Assembly (NCBI GenBank): GCA_963736325.1
Contig: CAVTOG010000014.1
Location: forward strand, 717,766-781,765
Source of the DNA: Actinoallomurus sp963736325
GTDB lineage: Bacteria > Actinomycetota > Actinomycetes > Streptosporangiales > Streptosporangiaceae
Direction of reading: 5' to 3'
DNA: 64,000 nt
The first letter of the stretch is position 1, and each line of letters opens with the position of its first letter. A program made the translations under genes and the position numbers. Of the stretch, positions 1 to 8,869 are shown piece by piece. The notes under the pieces were generated by a model. The model searched no databases, was not told the origin of the DNA, and worked only from the letters and a program-made list of their open reading frames with translations.

Positions 1-552
1 CCGGCGCTGGGTCGCCGACATCACGTACGTGGACACCGCTGCGGGATGGGCCTACACCGCGTTCGTGAAGGACTTGTTCTCCCGGGCGATCGTGGGGTGG
101 CAGGTCGCCGATCATCTTGGCGCTGACCTGGCTTTGGACGCGCTGGAAATGGCGATCTGTTCACGCGGGGATGTCGGGGACGGGCTGGTCCATCATTCCG
201 ATCGCGGCGTTCAATATACGTCTATCCGGTATGCCGAACGGCTGGACCAGGTCGGCGCCGCCCGCTCGGTCGGAAGTAAGGGTGATTCCTATGACAATGC
301 CGCCGCGGAGTCGTTGAACAGTCTGTACAAGAAAGAACTCATCGATTTCCGTGGCGGATGGAAGAACGTCATGGATGTGACACTCGCCACGATGGAATGG
401 GTGGCATGGTACAACTCGGAAAGGATACATTCTTACTGCGGGAACATTCCTCCGTATGAGTACGAGGAAGCGTTCCACCGGTCGCACGGGGTCGCGTCCC
501 CGGCCGGCTGAGAACCAAACGATCCGGCCTCCAACTTCGCCGGGGCGGTCCA
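1..552 (+). mobile_element. 3' end of an IS3-family insertion sequence
   Basis: The left edge of the window lies inside an insertion sequence. It holds the C-terminal part of an IS3-type transposase and, downstream of its stop, the sequence ccggggcggtcca at 540-552. Read inward this is TGGACCGCCCCGG, which resembles the terminal repeats of IS3-family elements. Immediately beyond 552, a binding-protein reading frame on the other strand begins abruptly in mid-gene, so 552/553 is taken as the element boundary. The left terminal repeat and any target duplication lie outside the window. Confidence 0.75.
2..511 (+). CDS. IS3-family transposase OrfB, C-terminal part (5' end outside window)
   Basis: This is the DDE integrase-type catalytic domain of an IS3-family transposase, which cuts and joins element ends. 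The frame is open from the first bases of the window and ends at the TGA at 509-511. It shows the first catalytic Asp in WVADITY, the second in HHSDRGVQY, and the third, Glu, in the D-N-A-A-A-E-S segment followed by KKEL. The C-terminal YNSERIHS motif is also typical. About 170 residues are present; OrfB proteins are usually about 280, so the N-terminal part and OrfA lie to the left. The reading frame seems undamaged here. Confidence 0.9.
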   Translation, partial: RRWVADITYVDTAAGWAYTAFVKDLFSRAIVGWQVADHLGADLALDALEMAICSRGDVGDGLVHHSDRGVQYTSIRYAERLDQVGAARSVGSKGDSYDNAAAESLNSLYKKELIDFRGGWKNVMDVTLATMEWVAWYNSERIHSYCGNIPPYEYEEAFHRSHGVASPAG

Positions 553-1028
553 GGCTTCTTGGCCACAACCTTCACGGTTCGCGAGGCATCGTTCGCGGTC
601 GCCGTCAGGGGCACGGGCGGGGTGTTGACACCGTACTGTGCCGAGCCGTTGGCGGGGTCGGCGACGTAGTTGATGTCAGCCGCGACCTGTGCTGCGGTCA
701 GCGGAGTACCGTCCGAACATGTCACGTTTGACCGTAGAGTGAAAGTCGCCGAGTGCGCATCGGCCTGCCAGTCTTCGGCCAGGCCGGATACGAACTTGCC
801 GTCCCGCTGCACGTTCACCAGCGAGTCGTATGCCAGATGTGCCTGACCAAATATGAGCTGACTGTGGTACGGATCGAACGATCCGGGGTCTGCGCTGATG
901 GCCATGATGAACTTGCCGTCTGTCGCATACTTCGTCGAACCATTTACGGCGTCCGGCGATCTGTTACATCCGGAGGCGGCGAGGCATAGAATTGTTAGTC
1001 CAATGGCGAGAAGACGTTGACCACGCAT
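553..1028 (-). pseudogene. ABC transporter family-5 substrate-binding lipoprotein, truncated by the IS3 element
   Basis: This is the first ~158 residues of an extracellular peptide-type binding protein (SBP family 5, DppA/OppA-like). The start at 1026-1028 is preceded by an AAAGGAAG ribosome site. A signal peptide leads to the lipobox LAASGC with the lipidated Cys at residue 21. It is followed by the family's N-terminal lobe (SADPGSFDPYHSQL, VTCSDGTPLTAAQVAADINY). The homologous frame ends after VVAKKP exactly where the IS end is seen, so roughly two thirds of the protein is missing. It closely parallels the binding protein at the right edge of the window (VTCSDGAPLKASQVAADLNF, SQYGVNTP). It lies 41 bases downstream of a serine hydrolase gene, probably in one operon. 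Confidence 0.85.
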
Positions 1029-1069
1029 AGCAAATACTTCCTTTCATGTTTCCCCCGGCCGAATTCAAA

Positions 1070-2467
1070 TCATGAGCTGTCGGTGCGGCGTGCCGCGAAG
1101 GCGCCGTTGTTCAATAGGGCTGCTCGACCATCCGGCCCGAGTGTGAAGGCGATGTCCCAGTTGTGGTATCGGGTGACAGCGTCGTCGTCGGGAAGGAACC
1201 GATGGGCCGCAATCGGTCGCAGCGTCGTGGTGATGGGGGCCTCTCGCTCCCCGCTTAGGGGGTTGTTGTCGCGCATGCGCTGCACTGTGAGCTCGATGGT
1301 GTGGTCGCGTTGTGCGACGTGGTAACAGACCCCGTGGGCGTCGTACCTGCCCAAGTACGGCGTCGTGTCCAGTGACACATCGGCCGTCGGTGTCGGTCGT
1401 ACCGGCTTGGGCAGTCCGAGCCAGTCGCGCAGCACAGTGTCAAAGACCGCGTCGGCGAACAGGTAGCCACGGTGCGGGGTATTCACGACCGTGGCGATGG
1501 CGATTTTGCGCGCGGGGATCCAAAGCAGGGCCGACGACCCGTTGTGGGTGGTGCCGCTGTGGCCGAAGACCTCCAGCCCGTCCCAGTCCTTCGCATAGGG
1601 GCCGACGCACCAGGCGTCGGCGAAGACGCGAGCCGACACCTCGACCTGGCGTGACTGCATGGTCGCGACCGCTGACTCCGTCAACATCCGCGTGCCGTCG
1701 GCCGCGATACCGCCGCGGAGGAAAATCTGTCCGAAGCGGACCAGCTCCCGAGCGCTGGTCGCCAGCGACGATCCGGCAGGCCCGCAGCTGCGCCCGAAGC
1801 ACCACGGACGGACGGCGGGATCCTCGTCGGGGAGGTTGCCAACCGCCACCCGGTAGTAGGGGAGTTCCTCGAAAAGGCTCACCGCCTCAGCCAATCCGGC
1901 CGGCCGGAGCAGTCGATCGCGCAACGCCTCGTCCCAGCACTGTCCGGTCAGACGCTCGATCAGGAGACCAGAGACGTTGGTGGATGCGTTGCTGTAGCCA
2001 TAGGCCATGCCCGGCGAGAACGTCAGTGGGATGTCAGCGAGTAGGTCGACGTAGCGGGCGACACAATCGTCGTTGCGTCCGGTGTCGGTGTACGGACCGT
2101 TGTCCAGTCCGCTGCTCATGGACATCAGCTGGCGCGGCGTGATGGCTCGCCACTCGTCGTCGGTGGCGAGTCGTACGTCGGGGAGGTAGCCGGCCACTGG
2201 TTCATCGATGTCGATCCGGCCCTCGTCTGCCAGCTGCATGATCAAGGTCGCAGTAAAGACCTTGGACGTCGAGCCGATCTGGAAGACCGTGTCTGGCATG
2301 ACTGGTGCACCCAGCTCGGTGTTGGCGACGCCGGCCTCGGCATGGACGAGTGCGTCGCCGCACGCGATGGCGACCTGGGCACCCGTGATGCTCAAGCGCT
2401 TGATCTGTTGAGCGCAGAGCTCTGCGAGGTCGGAGTCGTGGAACTGCACGGACGTTCCGGTTGGCAT
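1070..2467 (-). CDS. Serine hydrolase, beta-lactamase/class C (penicillin-binding-protein-like) family
   Basis: A 465-residue protein of the beta-lactamase-fold serine hydrolase family (PF00144; esterases, D-aminopeptidases, class C beta-lactamases). The nucleophile motif SxxK is S66-T-S-K69, the second motif is Y158-S-N160, and the third-strand motif is H303-S-G305. No signal peptide is visible, which suggests a cytoplasmic enzyme. A C-terminal lipocalin-like extension (about residues 350-460, YLGRYDAHG onward) is usual for these hydrolases. It probably forms an operon with the truncated binding protein downstream. Two relatives occur at 3667-5109 and 61273-62688. The substrate cannot be stated; ester, amide or D-peptide cleavage are all possible. 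Confidence 0.85.
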   Translation of the reverse strand: MPTGTSVQFHDSDLAELCAQQIKRLSITGAQVAIACGDALVHAEAGVANTELGAPVMPDTVFQIGSTSKVFTATLIMQLADEGRIDIDEPVAGYLPDVRLATDDEWRAITPRQLMSMSSGLDNGPYTDTGRNDDCVARYVDLLADIPLTFSPGMAYGYSNASTNVSGLLIERLTGQCWDEALRDRLLRPAGLAEAVSLFEELPYYRVAVGNLPDEDPAVRPWCFGRSCGPAGSSLATSARELVRFGQIFLRGGIAADGTRMLTESAVATMQSRQVEVSARVFADAWCVGPYAKDWDGLEVFGHSGTTHNGSSALLWIPARKIAIATVVNTPHRGYLFADAVFDTVLRDWLGLPKPVRPTPTADVSLDTTPYLGRYDAHGVCYHVAQRDHTIELTVQRMRDNNPLSGEREAPITTTLRPIAAHRFLPDDDAVTRYHNWDIAFTLGPDGRAALLNNGAFAARRTDSS

Positions 2468-2628
2468 CGGTCTCCCTCGGGTTCAAGACGGTTTAGATCG
2501 GCGTGATCCGAAGACGGGACGTCGGATCGAGTGAGGTCTTGGCCGGCTTGTACTCAGGCGGCTACCGGCCACCGAAGCTCGGTCATCACACCTCCTTGCA
2601 TCAAACCGTCCTGACCTGGCCGAACAAT

Positions 2629-2649
2629 CTACCGAACTAAGTACGGTAG
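2629..2649. promoter_or_regulatory. Palindromic operator upstream of the TetR gene
   Basis: A near-perfect 21-base palindrome, CTACCG-a-ACT-a-AGT-a-CGGTAG, mismatched only at one symmetric pair next to the arms. It lies about 65 bases upstream of the TetR start at 2713, in the 245-base divergent gap with the serine hydrolase gene (start 2467). It is a good candidate for autoregulation and for control of the divergent hydrolase/binding-protein operon. Confidence 0.55.
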
Positions 2650-2712
2650 AGGCGATGTTATGCTGCTGAGCAATAGTTCGGAAGAGCCGAGGCCAAGAAA
2701 CCGGGAGCCGAT

Positions 2713-3477
2713 GTGCCGTCGCAGCGCGCGAAGCCGACCTCTCAGCGTCAACGAAATCCGCGCGGCACGCTGAACCCGAAGGTCATCGTCGACACCGCGA
2801 TCGCAGTCGTCACCGCCGACGGCCTCGACGCACTAACGCTCCGACGGCTCGCCAACGACCTCGGTGTCCCGCCCACGTCGCTCTACACCCACTTCCGCGA
2901 CAAGGAAGCCATCCTCAAGGCCGTATCGAGTGATCTGTACGGTCGCTTCGAGATGCCCCACGATGCCGATTCGGACGTCGCGATGCTGGGCGAGATCATG
3001 CGTGCGTACTTTCGACTCCTTATCGACAACCCTGTGCTGCTCCAGATGGAGACCGCCATCCGCGACATGGACCCGGCTGAGCTCCGGGTATCCGAGGGCA
3101 TGTATCAGTGCCTGCAGCGCCTCGGCCTCGACCACCGCGAAGCGGTTGGACTGCTGGCGGTGTTGTTGCGGTTCGTGTTCGGCTGCGCCTACATCTATCC
3201 GTTCCGTCAGGCATGGGACGAGGAGCCGAAGCAGTGGGACCGGATACGTCGACGGTGGGCAGCGCTCCCGGCTGACGCCTACCCGTCAATGCACGCCATC
3301 GCCGATAACCTCCCGCAGTTCACCCAGCATCAGGTGTTCGAGCTCGGCTTGGCAACCCTGCTGAAATCGGTGCAAACCACCGCCGAAGTCGGACTCACCG
3401 GAGAAACGAGTCCCGATCAGGACCTGGTCGAAGGCGTTCAGCCGCTACTCGCGCCGACCGTGGCGGATCCTCGCTAG
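2713..3477 (+). CDS. TetR/AcrR family transcriptional regulator
   Basis: A 254-residue regulator. The helix-turn-helix lies near residues 25-70 (LTLRRLANDLGVPPTSLYTHFRDKEA, quoted in part: LANDLGVPPTSLY), the classic TetR signature. The C-terminal ligand-binding domain is all-helical, of the WHG/TetR_C type. A GTG start at 2713 is used here; a GGGAG ribosome site sits five bases before it. An ATG two bases upstream is in another frame. The gene is divergent from the serine hydrolase operon and has a 21-base palindrome upstream, so it probably represses that operon in response to a small molecule. Confidence 0.85.
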   Translation: MPSQRAKPTSQRQRNPRGTLNPKVIVDTAIAVVTADGLDALTLRRLANDLGVPPTSLYTHFRDKEAILKAVSSDLYGRFEMPHDADSDVAMLGEIMRAYFRLLIDNPVLLQMETAIRDMDPAELRVSEGMYQCLQRLGLDHREAVGLLAVLLRFVFGCAYIYPFRQAWDEEPKQWDRIRRRWAALPADAYPSMHAIADNLPQFTQHQVFELGLATLLKSVQTTAEVGLTGETSPDQDLVEGVQPLLAPTVADPR

Positions 3478-3530
3478 CGCAGCTTGTAGGTGCCGACAAC
3501 CTCATCCGCTTCATGCGACCTGCGGTGATA

Positions 3531-3660
3531 CGGATCTGGCCACGGAGATCATGATTCTGCGTCACGAAGTCGCGGCGTCAGGTCGCCCGCCCGGCGCCGG
3601 ACTGGCCGGGCGGTGCTGGCCGCACTGGCCCGGCAGCAGCCAAAAACCTGTGTACGGGCG
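3531..3660 (+). pseudogene. Remnant of an integrase-core transposase
   Basis: A short frame reads DLATEIMILRHEVA, which resembles the N-terminal segment of integrase-core transposases (typical form E-I-L-V-L-R-H-E-V-A-V-L). Continuation in other frames (DWPGRAVLAALARQQP-like) suggests loss of several codons plus a frameshift. No intact gene is present. The fragment fills most of the 189-base gap between the convergent TetR and serine hydrolase genes. It is marked by eye only. Confidence 0.45.
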
Positions 3661-3666
3661 CTGCCG

Positions 3667-5109
3667 TCACGATTCTGGCATTCGCGGGTAAGCGCGACCC
3701 AAGTAGTGGAGGTACTGCGAAGCGTTCGGCAGACTGTAGAAGTGGACGGAGTCCCAAGGTCCTGATTCGTCGGAGCGCGCGGCGAAATAGTGTTCGGTGA
3801 CCGGAACCATCTCGCTCTCCCAGACGGTCCGCTCGTCCACTCGTTCGGCTTGCTCAGCCATGGACGCGGTGACAGCATGCCGAAGGACGAATTTGCCGTC
3901 GCGCTTGAGTACTTCCAGCGTGAGTTCCGAGTTGATGTAACGTCCCATGTGCCGTGCGGCGTCAATGGGAATCGGTTGCTCCGGAGGCGTCATCGGCATG
4001 GGCAAGCTGACGCCGACAAGTTCGCTGAACAGATCAGTGAATAGATGCTGATGGAGGCCTCGAGCATCACCGCCATTAGTCAAAAGTGCCACCGCGAAGC
4101 GCTTATCAGGAAGGAGTCGCAAGAACGCCATCTGTCCGTTTATGCCGCCGCTATGTCCGATTACCTGATGGCCTCCCCAGTTGTATCGCACCCATGCAAG
4201 GCCACGAGAATCCCCCGCGATCAAGGGGTTTCGCTGATCAGGGATGTCATGGTGCCATTCGGCCATCGCCCGAGCAGAGGCCGATGACAGAATCCGGCGG
4301 CCATTGGGACCTCGACCACCGTCGAGATGCATTCGGGCGAACGCGAGCACGTCGTGAACGCGAGCGGCGATCAGGCCAGCAGGACCCATACAGCGCGATA
4401 GCGTCCACGTCGGAACAGGCGTCGGTTCTGAGCCGGCATCGGTGATATGGCCGACGGCCACGCGGTGTAGGACCGCCTCCTCCGGCAGCGTGACAGTGGC
4501 AGCCAGTTCGAGTGGGGCGATGATACGTTCGCGGAGCGCGGCGTCCCACGTCTGCCTCGTGAACACTTCGATGACCCGACCCAATATCACGTATCCGGCG
4601 TTACAGTACGAGTGTGTCTCCCCCACAGGGTGCACCTGTGCGAAGTGCTGCTCGCTGAGCCGTGCGACATACCTGCCTATACACTCGTCACCGCGGCCGG
4701 TATCGAGGAAGATGTCGCCTCCGATGCCGCTCGTATGCGTTAGCAGGTGGCGAATCGTGATTGCTTTCGCCGCCTCCGGGTCGGATAGCGCGAATCCTGG
4801 TAGCGCCTCGGCGACGGGCATTTCCAACGCGAGTCGGCCTTCGTCGATCAGCTGCATGATCATCGTGGCCGTCCACACCTTGGTGACGGACCCGATCTGG
4901 AACAAGGCGTCAGGAGTCGCAGGTACGAGCGTCGCCTGGTTGAGAACCCCCGAGGCGACATCGATGATCTGACCATTATTGAGAATTCCGAGCACGGCGC
5001 CTGGCACATTATATTGTCGCATGAGGCACGCGAGTCGCGTCCTCCAATATGCCGTATCGACCGAGCCCTCTGTCCCGCCGCCTTCTTCACGGATGGTCTT
5101 CTCAATCAT
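3667..5109 (-). CDS. Serine hydrolase, beta-lactamase/class C family
   Basis: A 480-residue beta-lactamase-fold hydrolase with S74-V-T-K77, Y168-C-N170 and an IGHSGG motif near residue 325. The middle of the second motif is Cys rather than the more common Ser or Ala. A C-terminal extension (about 370-480) resembles the lipocalin-like domain of this family. The ATG at 5107-5109 overlaps the stop of the upstream small gene as ATGA, and a GGGAAGA ribosome site lies before it. It is therefore translationally coupled to a FAD oxidoreductase operon. No signal peptide is apparent. The substrate is unknown. Confidence 0.85.
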   Translation of the reverse strand: MIEKTIREEGGGTEGSVDTAYWRTRLACLMRQYNVPGAVLGILNNGQIIDVASGVLNQATLVPATPDALFQIGSVTKVWTATMIMQLIDEGRLALEMPVAEALPGFALSDPEAAKAITIRHLLTHTSGIGGDIFLDTGRGDECIGRYVARLSEQHFAQVHPVGETHSYCNAGYVILGRVIEVFTRQTWDAALRERIIAPLELAATVTLPEEAVLHRVAVGHITDAGSEPTPVPTWTLSRCMGPAGLIAARVHDVLAFARMHLDGGRGPNGRRILSSASARAMAEWHHDIPDQRNPLIAGDSRGLAWVRYNWGGHQVIGHSGGINGQMAFLRLLPDKRFAVALLTNGGDARGLHQHLFTDLFSELVGVSLPMPMTPPEQPIPIDAARHMGRYINSELTLEVLKRDGKFVLRHAVTASMAEQAERVDERTVWESEMVPVTEHYFAARSDESGPWDSVHFYSLPNASQYLHYLGRAYPRMPES

Positions 5110-5360
5110 TGCATCTTCCCGCTTCGCAATGGGTTATGTACCTGTTCGGTGCGTTGAAAAAAAGCACCGAGCTTGGACGCCGTAGTCACTCCCCACTTGA
5201 CGGGGCCGCGACTGTGGTGCCGCTGCGGAGACCTGTCGCCATCCGGGCCATCTGTGATCGTCCGCAGGGCGTGCAGCGAGGGTTCCGCAACCGCGGTCAC
5301 CTGCCCGAATCCCGCCTCTGTGTCGTGGCAGGTGATTGCCTCCCGGATGTCGCGGTTCAT
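5106..5360 (-). CDS. Small hypothetical protein, coupled on both sides
   Basis: An 84-residue frame of unknown function. Its start overlaps the stop of the FAD oxidoreductase (TAATG, one shared base). Its stop overlaps the start of the serine hydrolase (ATGA). Such double overlap argues that it is really translated. The sequence begins MNRDIREAITCHDTEAGFG, is rich in charged residues and His, and has no membrane segment, signal peptide or motif I recognise. It could be an accessory subunit of either neighbour or only a translational bridge. Confidence 0.55.
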   Translation of the reverse strand: MNRDIREAITCHDTEAGFGQVTAVAEPSLHALRTITDGPDGDRSPQRHHSRGPVKWGVTTASKLGAFFQRTEQVHNPLRSGKMQ

Positions 5361-6667
5361 TAGCCCATCACGGTGCCTGAGGAGTCGGTGTTGGTGTTGC
5401 GTTTGCGGGAGAAGCAGCCGAGGTCGATGTGGTGGCCGGTCCAGTGGCATTTGTACGTCACTGGTTCGGTGTCGTGGTCGTGGCCGTTCTCGACCGCGGT
5501 GATGAGGGTTGTCATGATCTGGCCGACGAGTGGGGCGTTTTTGAATTGGTTGCCGCTGGTTCCCATGGCGACGTAGTAGCCGTCGAGTTCGGTGCGGTCG
5601 TAGATCGGGGTCCAGTCCGTGGCGACGTCGTAGACGCCGGCGATCCCTTTCGGTTTGGACGGTATCCGCAGCAGGGGGAAGCGCCGCGCGGCGCGGGTGA
5701 CCTGTGCCTCGAACAGTGCGGCGGTCGGGTTGGGGTTGGCCTGGTCGGGGTCATCGATCCACTCGAGTGGTTCGCACTCGGGTTCGGTGCTGCCGATCAT
5801 CATGGCGTTGCCGGGTGCTGCCCGTAGGTAGACGCCGAGGTCGAGGTCGGCCACCACCGGGCCGGGCCGGTCGCTGTCACCGTAGGCGCCGGGCGCGGTG
5901 ACGTGGTGGACCTCCTGGCGCATCGGGCGCACCTCGATGGTGAAGTCCCCGCCGACGCCCGCCAGCGCGTTGACCTGGGTCGACCACGGCCCGGCACAAT
6001 TCACGACCACCGGCGCGTCCACCCGCTCACCACCGGACAGCACGACCCCGGCCACCCGGCCCCCCACCCGGCGTACCTCCGTCACGGAACGCCTGAGCAG
6101 AAACCGCACCCCCCGCCGCACGGCAGCGTCCGCGAGGTTCTGCGTCGCCAGCATCGGGTCATCGACGAACCCCCCGTCCGCGGTGAACACCGCACCCAGC
6201 TCCCCGGCCGCGGGACCCCAGAAAGCCTCATCCTCGATCCGCTTAGGCGGCCAGTACCGACCCGGATCAAGCCCAGGAACCCGCTCGCCCAGCGTCCCGG
6301 CGTCCCACTGCTCGTACGGCACCCCGACCTCGTCGAACAGCCCGCACATACGCTTACGGGACACGACAGGGACATCGAGCATCACCACACCCGTACGGCA
6401 CAGCGCCGCGAGGCCGGGCCCGGGGCGGGTCTCGAGATGGTCCGCCCATCCGGTCCAGCAGTGAAACGACTCCCACGCGGCCGCGACACCATCGAACGTC
6501 GAATAATTGAAACGCATAACAGCACTCGACGCACTCGTCGACCCCAGCCCGGCACCGCCATTCTTATCAACAACCACGACCCCGAACCCATGCCGGGCGA
6601 GCTCAAAGGCAACCGCTGCCCCCATCACACCGGCACCGACCACCACGACATCTGCCACAAGAACCAC
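5360..6667 (-). CDS. FAD-dependent oxidoreductase, DAO/sarcosine-oxidase type
   Basis: A 435-residue D-amino-acid-oxidase-family flavoprotein (DAO fold). The N-terminal FAD-binding Rossmann motif VVVGAGVMGAA begins near residue 8, followed by an acidic residue ending strand 2 (VVVVDK). A second FAD/substrate-domain segment reads VVNCAGPWS, and the C-terminal GTSGNQFKNAP segment is typical of sarcosine or dimethylglycine oxidase relatives. It probably oxidises a secondary or tertiary amine or an amino acid with O2 or a carrier. It is first in a three-gene coupled set with the 84-residue protein and a serine hydrolase. A 196-base gap with a transposase scrap separates it from the upstream operon. 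Confidence 0.85.
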   Translation of the reverse strand: MVLVADVVVVGAGVMGAAVAFELARHGFGVVVVDKNGGAGLGSTSASSAVMRFNYSTFDGVAAAWESFHCWTGWADHLETRPGPGLAALCRTGVVMLDVPVVSRKRMCGLFDEVGVPYEQWDAGTLGERVPGLDPGRYWPPKRIEDEAFWGPAAGELGAVFTADGGFVDDPMLATQNLADAAVRRGVRFLLRRSVTEVRRVGGRVAGVVLSGGERVDAPVVVNCAGPWSTQVNALAGVGGDFTIEVRPMRQEVHHVTAPGAYGDSDRPGPVVADLDLGVYLRAAPGNAMMIGSTEPECEPLEWIDDPDQANPNPTAALFEAQVTRAARRFPLLRIPSKPKGIAGVYDVATDWTPIYDRTELDGYYVAMGTSGNQFKNAPLVGQIMTTLITAVENGHDHDTEPVTYKCHWTGHHIDLGCFSRKRNTNTDSSGTVMG

Positions 6668-6740
6668 GATTCCTCCAACTATCCGTTATGGAAAAAGCGT
6701 GCCCTCCCCGCAACACCAGAGACAACCAACAAATGTTGAA

Positions 6741-6854
6741 ATGATCCGGCGGTCGATTCGTCAACCGATCGTCGACCCTTGTGGCCGTGAGGTTTCGTCG
6801 TTGCTGGAGATGCTGGCGGGCATCACGGATGCGTGTCACCCGCGCGGGATCCGG
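6741..6854 (+). pseudogene. Scrap of an ISAs1-type transposase N-terminus
   Basis: About 38 codons ending in V-S-S-L-L-E-M-L-A-G-I-T-D followed by PRGIR. This resembles the start of ISAs1/H-repeat transposases (SLLE-L-A-x-V-x-D-PR-x-PRG-x-R). No continuation is present and the frame closes within a few codons. It occupies the 6668-6863 gap between two minus-strand genes and otherwise nothing is seen there. Recognition is by eye. Confidence 0.4.
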
Positions 6855-6863
6855 AATAGAGGT

Positions 6864-7949
6864 TTATGAGGTCGAGTCAGTAGCCTGCGCTGGCAAACCT
6901 AGCGCCGCGGCATCGAGTCGGTACACCCTCGCCGCTGTTCCGCTGAAGAGAGCAGCCTTTTCGCTTGGTGGTGCTCCTGCGGCCAGGCGTTTGAAGACGT
7001 TCCAGAGAATCGGGTAGGTGCAAGTGCCGGAATCTACCGGAAAATTGCTCTCGAACATACAACGCTGTGGCCCAAATGCCTCCAGGCAAGTTTCGACGTA
7101 GGGAGCCCACTCCTCGGCGAGTTGTCGCGAGTTAAGACCCGGACTCGCTTGAGCAGACCGAAGGCCGGCAACCGGCATCCCCAAGCCACCTAGCTTGACA
7201 ACCACATTGTCGCAGCGGGCCAGTGCTCGAATATTTTTCCGCCAAATGCAGAATCGTTCTCGGACTCGACTCGCATACCAGCCCACGCCGACGGGCATTC
7301 CGACATGGTTGAGGATGATCGGCCCGTTCGGGCACGCTACAGCCAGGTCGATGATTTCGCGTAGCTGCGGCTCGAAGATGAAGGTGTCAAACGAAAGTCC
7401 GAGTTCGTGCACTCGCCGGACGCCGGCCTGGAAGACAGCATCGTAGAGCTGATGAGCCTGTCCAGCCTTCCAGATGTGCGGATCGTAGGGCGTCGAGTGC
7501 CGGACTCCTCGGTAGCGGCCGGATGCGGCTTGGACATGAGCGAAAAGCACGTCCTCGACCGCCTCGCCCAACGCGAGGTCGACGTTGCCGACGATCCCGG
7601 CGCAGACCTTCACGGTGGTCAGGTCACTGGCAGCGACCGCGGCCCTGCTGGCGAACTCCACTTCGCCGACGGATCTCATTGCGTCTGCACCGTCTTCACG
7701 GTACATCGTGCCCGCCTCCACACATATGGTGGCGCGAACATCATGTCCGGTGGACAGATCGGCGACGAATTCCTCCAGCAGATATCGGGACTTCCGCTTG
7801 AAGGTCCGACCATGTGTCCGCACCCAGTCACTCTCATCTCCGAGCAACTGCGCCAGATATGATTCGGGCTGAAGCCAGAGGTGATGGTGCGCATCGATTA
7901 TTGGCAGGTCAGGCTCGATGATCGGCTCACCGGGTTCGTCATCGACCAT
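6864..7949 (-). CDS. Amidohydrolase family 2 protein (TIM-barrel metal hydrolase)
   Basis: A roughly 361-residue amidohydrolase-2 (PF04909) enzyme, related to lactone hydrolases and decarboxylases of aromatic or sugar-acid pathways. The N-terminal metal motif is DAHHHLW. ILNHVGMP and MFESNFPVD carry the later His and Asp positions expected of the barrel. I prefer the ATG at 7949 because a GGAG site lies nine bases before it; a GTG at 7967 would add six residues. It is probably the last gene of the long operon that starts at 16661, although a 110-base gap separates it from the SDR gene. Confidence 0.8.
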   Translation of the reverse strand: MVDDEPGEPIIEPDLPIIDAHHHLWLQPESYLAQLLGDESDWVRTHGRTFKRKSRYLLEEFVADLSTGHDVRATICVEAGTMYREDGADAMRSVGEVEFASRAAVAASDLTTVKVCAGIVGNVDLALGEAVEDVLFAHVQAASGRYRGVRHSTPYDPHIWKAGQAHQLYDAVFQAGVRRVHELGLSFDTFIFEPQLREIIDLAVACPNGPIILNHVGMPVGVGWYASRVRERFCIWRKNIRALARCDNVVVKLGGLGMPVAGLRSAQASPGLNSRQLAEEWAPYVETCLEAFGPQRCMFESNFPVDSGTCTYPILWNVFKRLAAGAPPSEKAALFSGTAARVYRLDAAALGLPAQATDSTS

Positions 7950-8059
7950 AGGTCCGCACTCCGTCACTTAGTCAGGCGGGGGAAGGTCATCGATCTCGAA
8001 GGCCGCAGTCGACTGCATTCCACGCGAGTGAGACTGGTGATGTATCCGGCCGACGTTGG

Positions 8060-8854
8060 TCAGGTACGGTTGTATGTTCCGCATGTCACTACTCCGCCGT
8101 CCACGATCATCTTGTCGCCGGTTATATGCCGGGAGTCGTCCGAAGCGAGAAAGCAAACGGCCGCCGCGACATCTTCGGGTTGAGTGAAGTCTCCGAGAGG
8201 TATGCCGGCTTTCGCGTCAGCGACGATTCGCTCGACCGACCAACCGTGGCGGCGAGCGAGGTCTGCTGCGCCACGGTCCCATAGCGGAGTGCGCACGAAG
8301 CCTGGATGGACCGAGTTGCAGCGGATGGCCAGCTTTTTCGAGGCGCAATGGGCTGCGACGGTTTGGGTCAAGTGGGCTACGGCGGCCTTGCCGGCACCGT
8401 AGGCGGCCGCGTGCGGTGTAGGACGAAGAGCCGCGATCGACGATATGTTGACGATCGACCCGCCGCCGCTGCGGCTCATAGCGGGGATGACCGCCTTACA
8501 GCCGAGGAAGACGCCGTCGACATTGACCGCGAAGATCTTCTGCCAGTCGTCCAGCAGGGTGCTTTCGAGATCAGTGGCATTGGCCAGCCAAATGCCTGCG
8601 CTGTTGACAAGAACATCCAGGCGTCCGAAACGACCTTCTACATCTCCAACGACCTGGCTCCACTGAGCCTCATCGGTGACGTCATGCTGGAGGAAGGTGA
8701 AGCCTTCCGCCTTCGCTGTCGCCTCGCCCAACTCGCGCTGGATATCGGTAATGACCACGTGGGCGCCGTCGGCGGCGAGCCGGTGCGCAGTCGCGCGTCC
8801 GATTCCTGACGCTCCGCCGGTCACCAGGGCAACCTTCGTCTCGAGTCTTTCCAT
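8060..8854 (-). CDS. Short-chain dehydrogenase/reductase (SDR)
   Basis: A 264-residue classical SDR, NAD(P)-dependent. The nucleotide motif TGGASGIG is near residue 12, NSAG is at about 85, the catalytic Ser is in NISS and the active-site pair is YGAGK. Asp in VVITDIQ after strand 2 suggests NAD preference. It lies 15 bases after the E2 gene, within the long minus-strand operon. It is clearly paralogous to the SDR at 56883-57680, sharing the CNSVHPG-VRTPLW and AAAV-x-x-LASD segments. It probably oxidises a hydroxy intermediate. Confidence 0.9.
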   Translation of the reverse strand: MERLETKVALVTGGASGIGRATAHRLAADGAHVVITDIQRELGEATAKAEGFTFLQHDVTDEAQWSQVVGDVEGRFGRLDVLVNSAGIWLANATDLESTLLDDWQKIFAVNVDGVFLGCKAVIPAMSRSGGGSIVNISSIAALRPTPHAAAYGAGKAAVAHLTQTVAAHCASKKLAIRCNSVHPGFVRTPLWDRGAADLARRHGWSVERIVADAKAGIPLGDFTQPEDVAAAVCFLASDDSRHITGDKMIVDGGVVTCGTYNRT

Positions 8855-8869
8855 GCCGAGGATCTCCTC

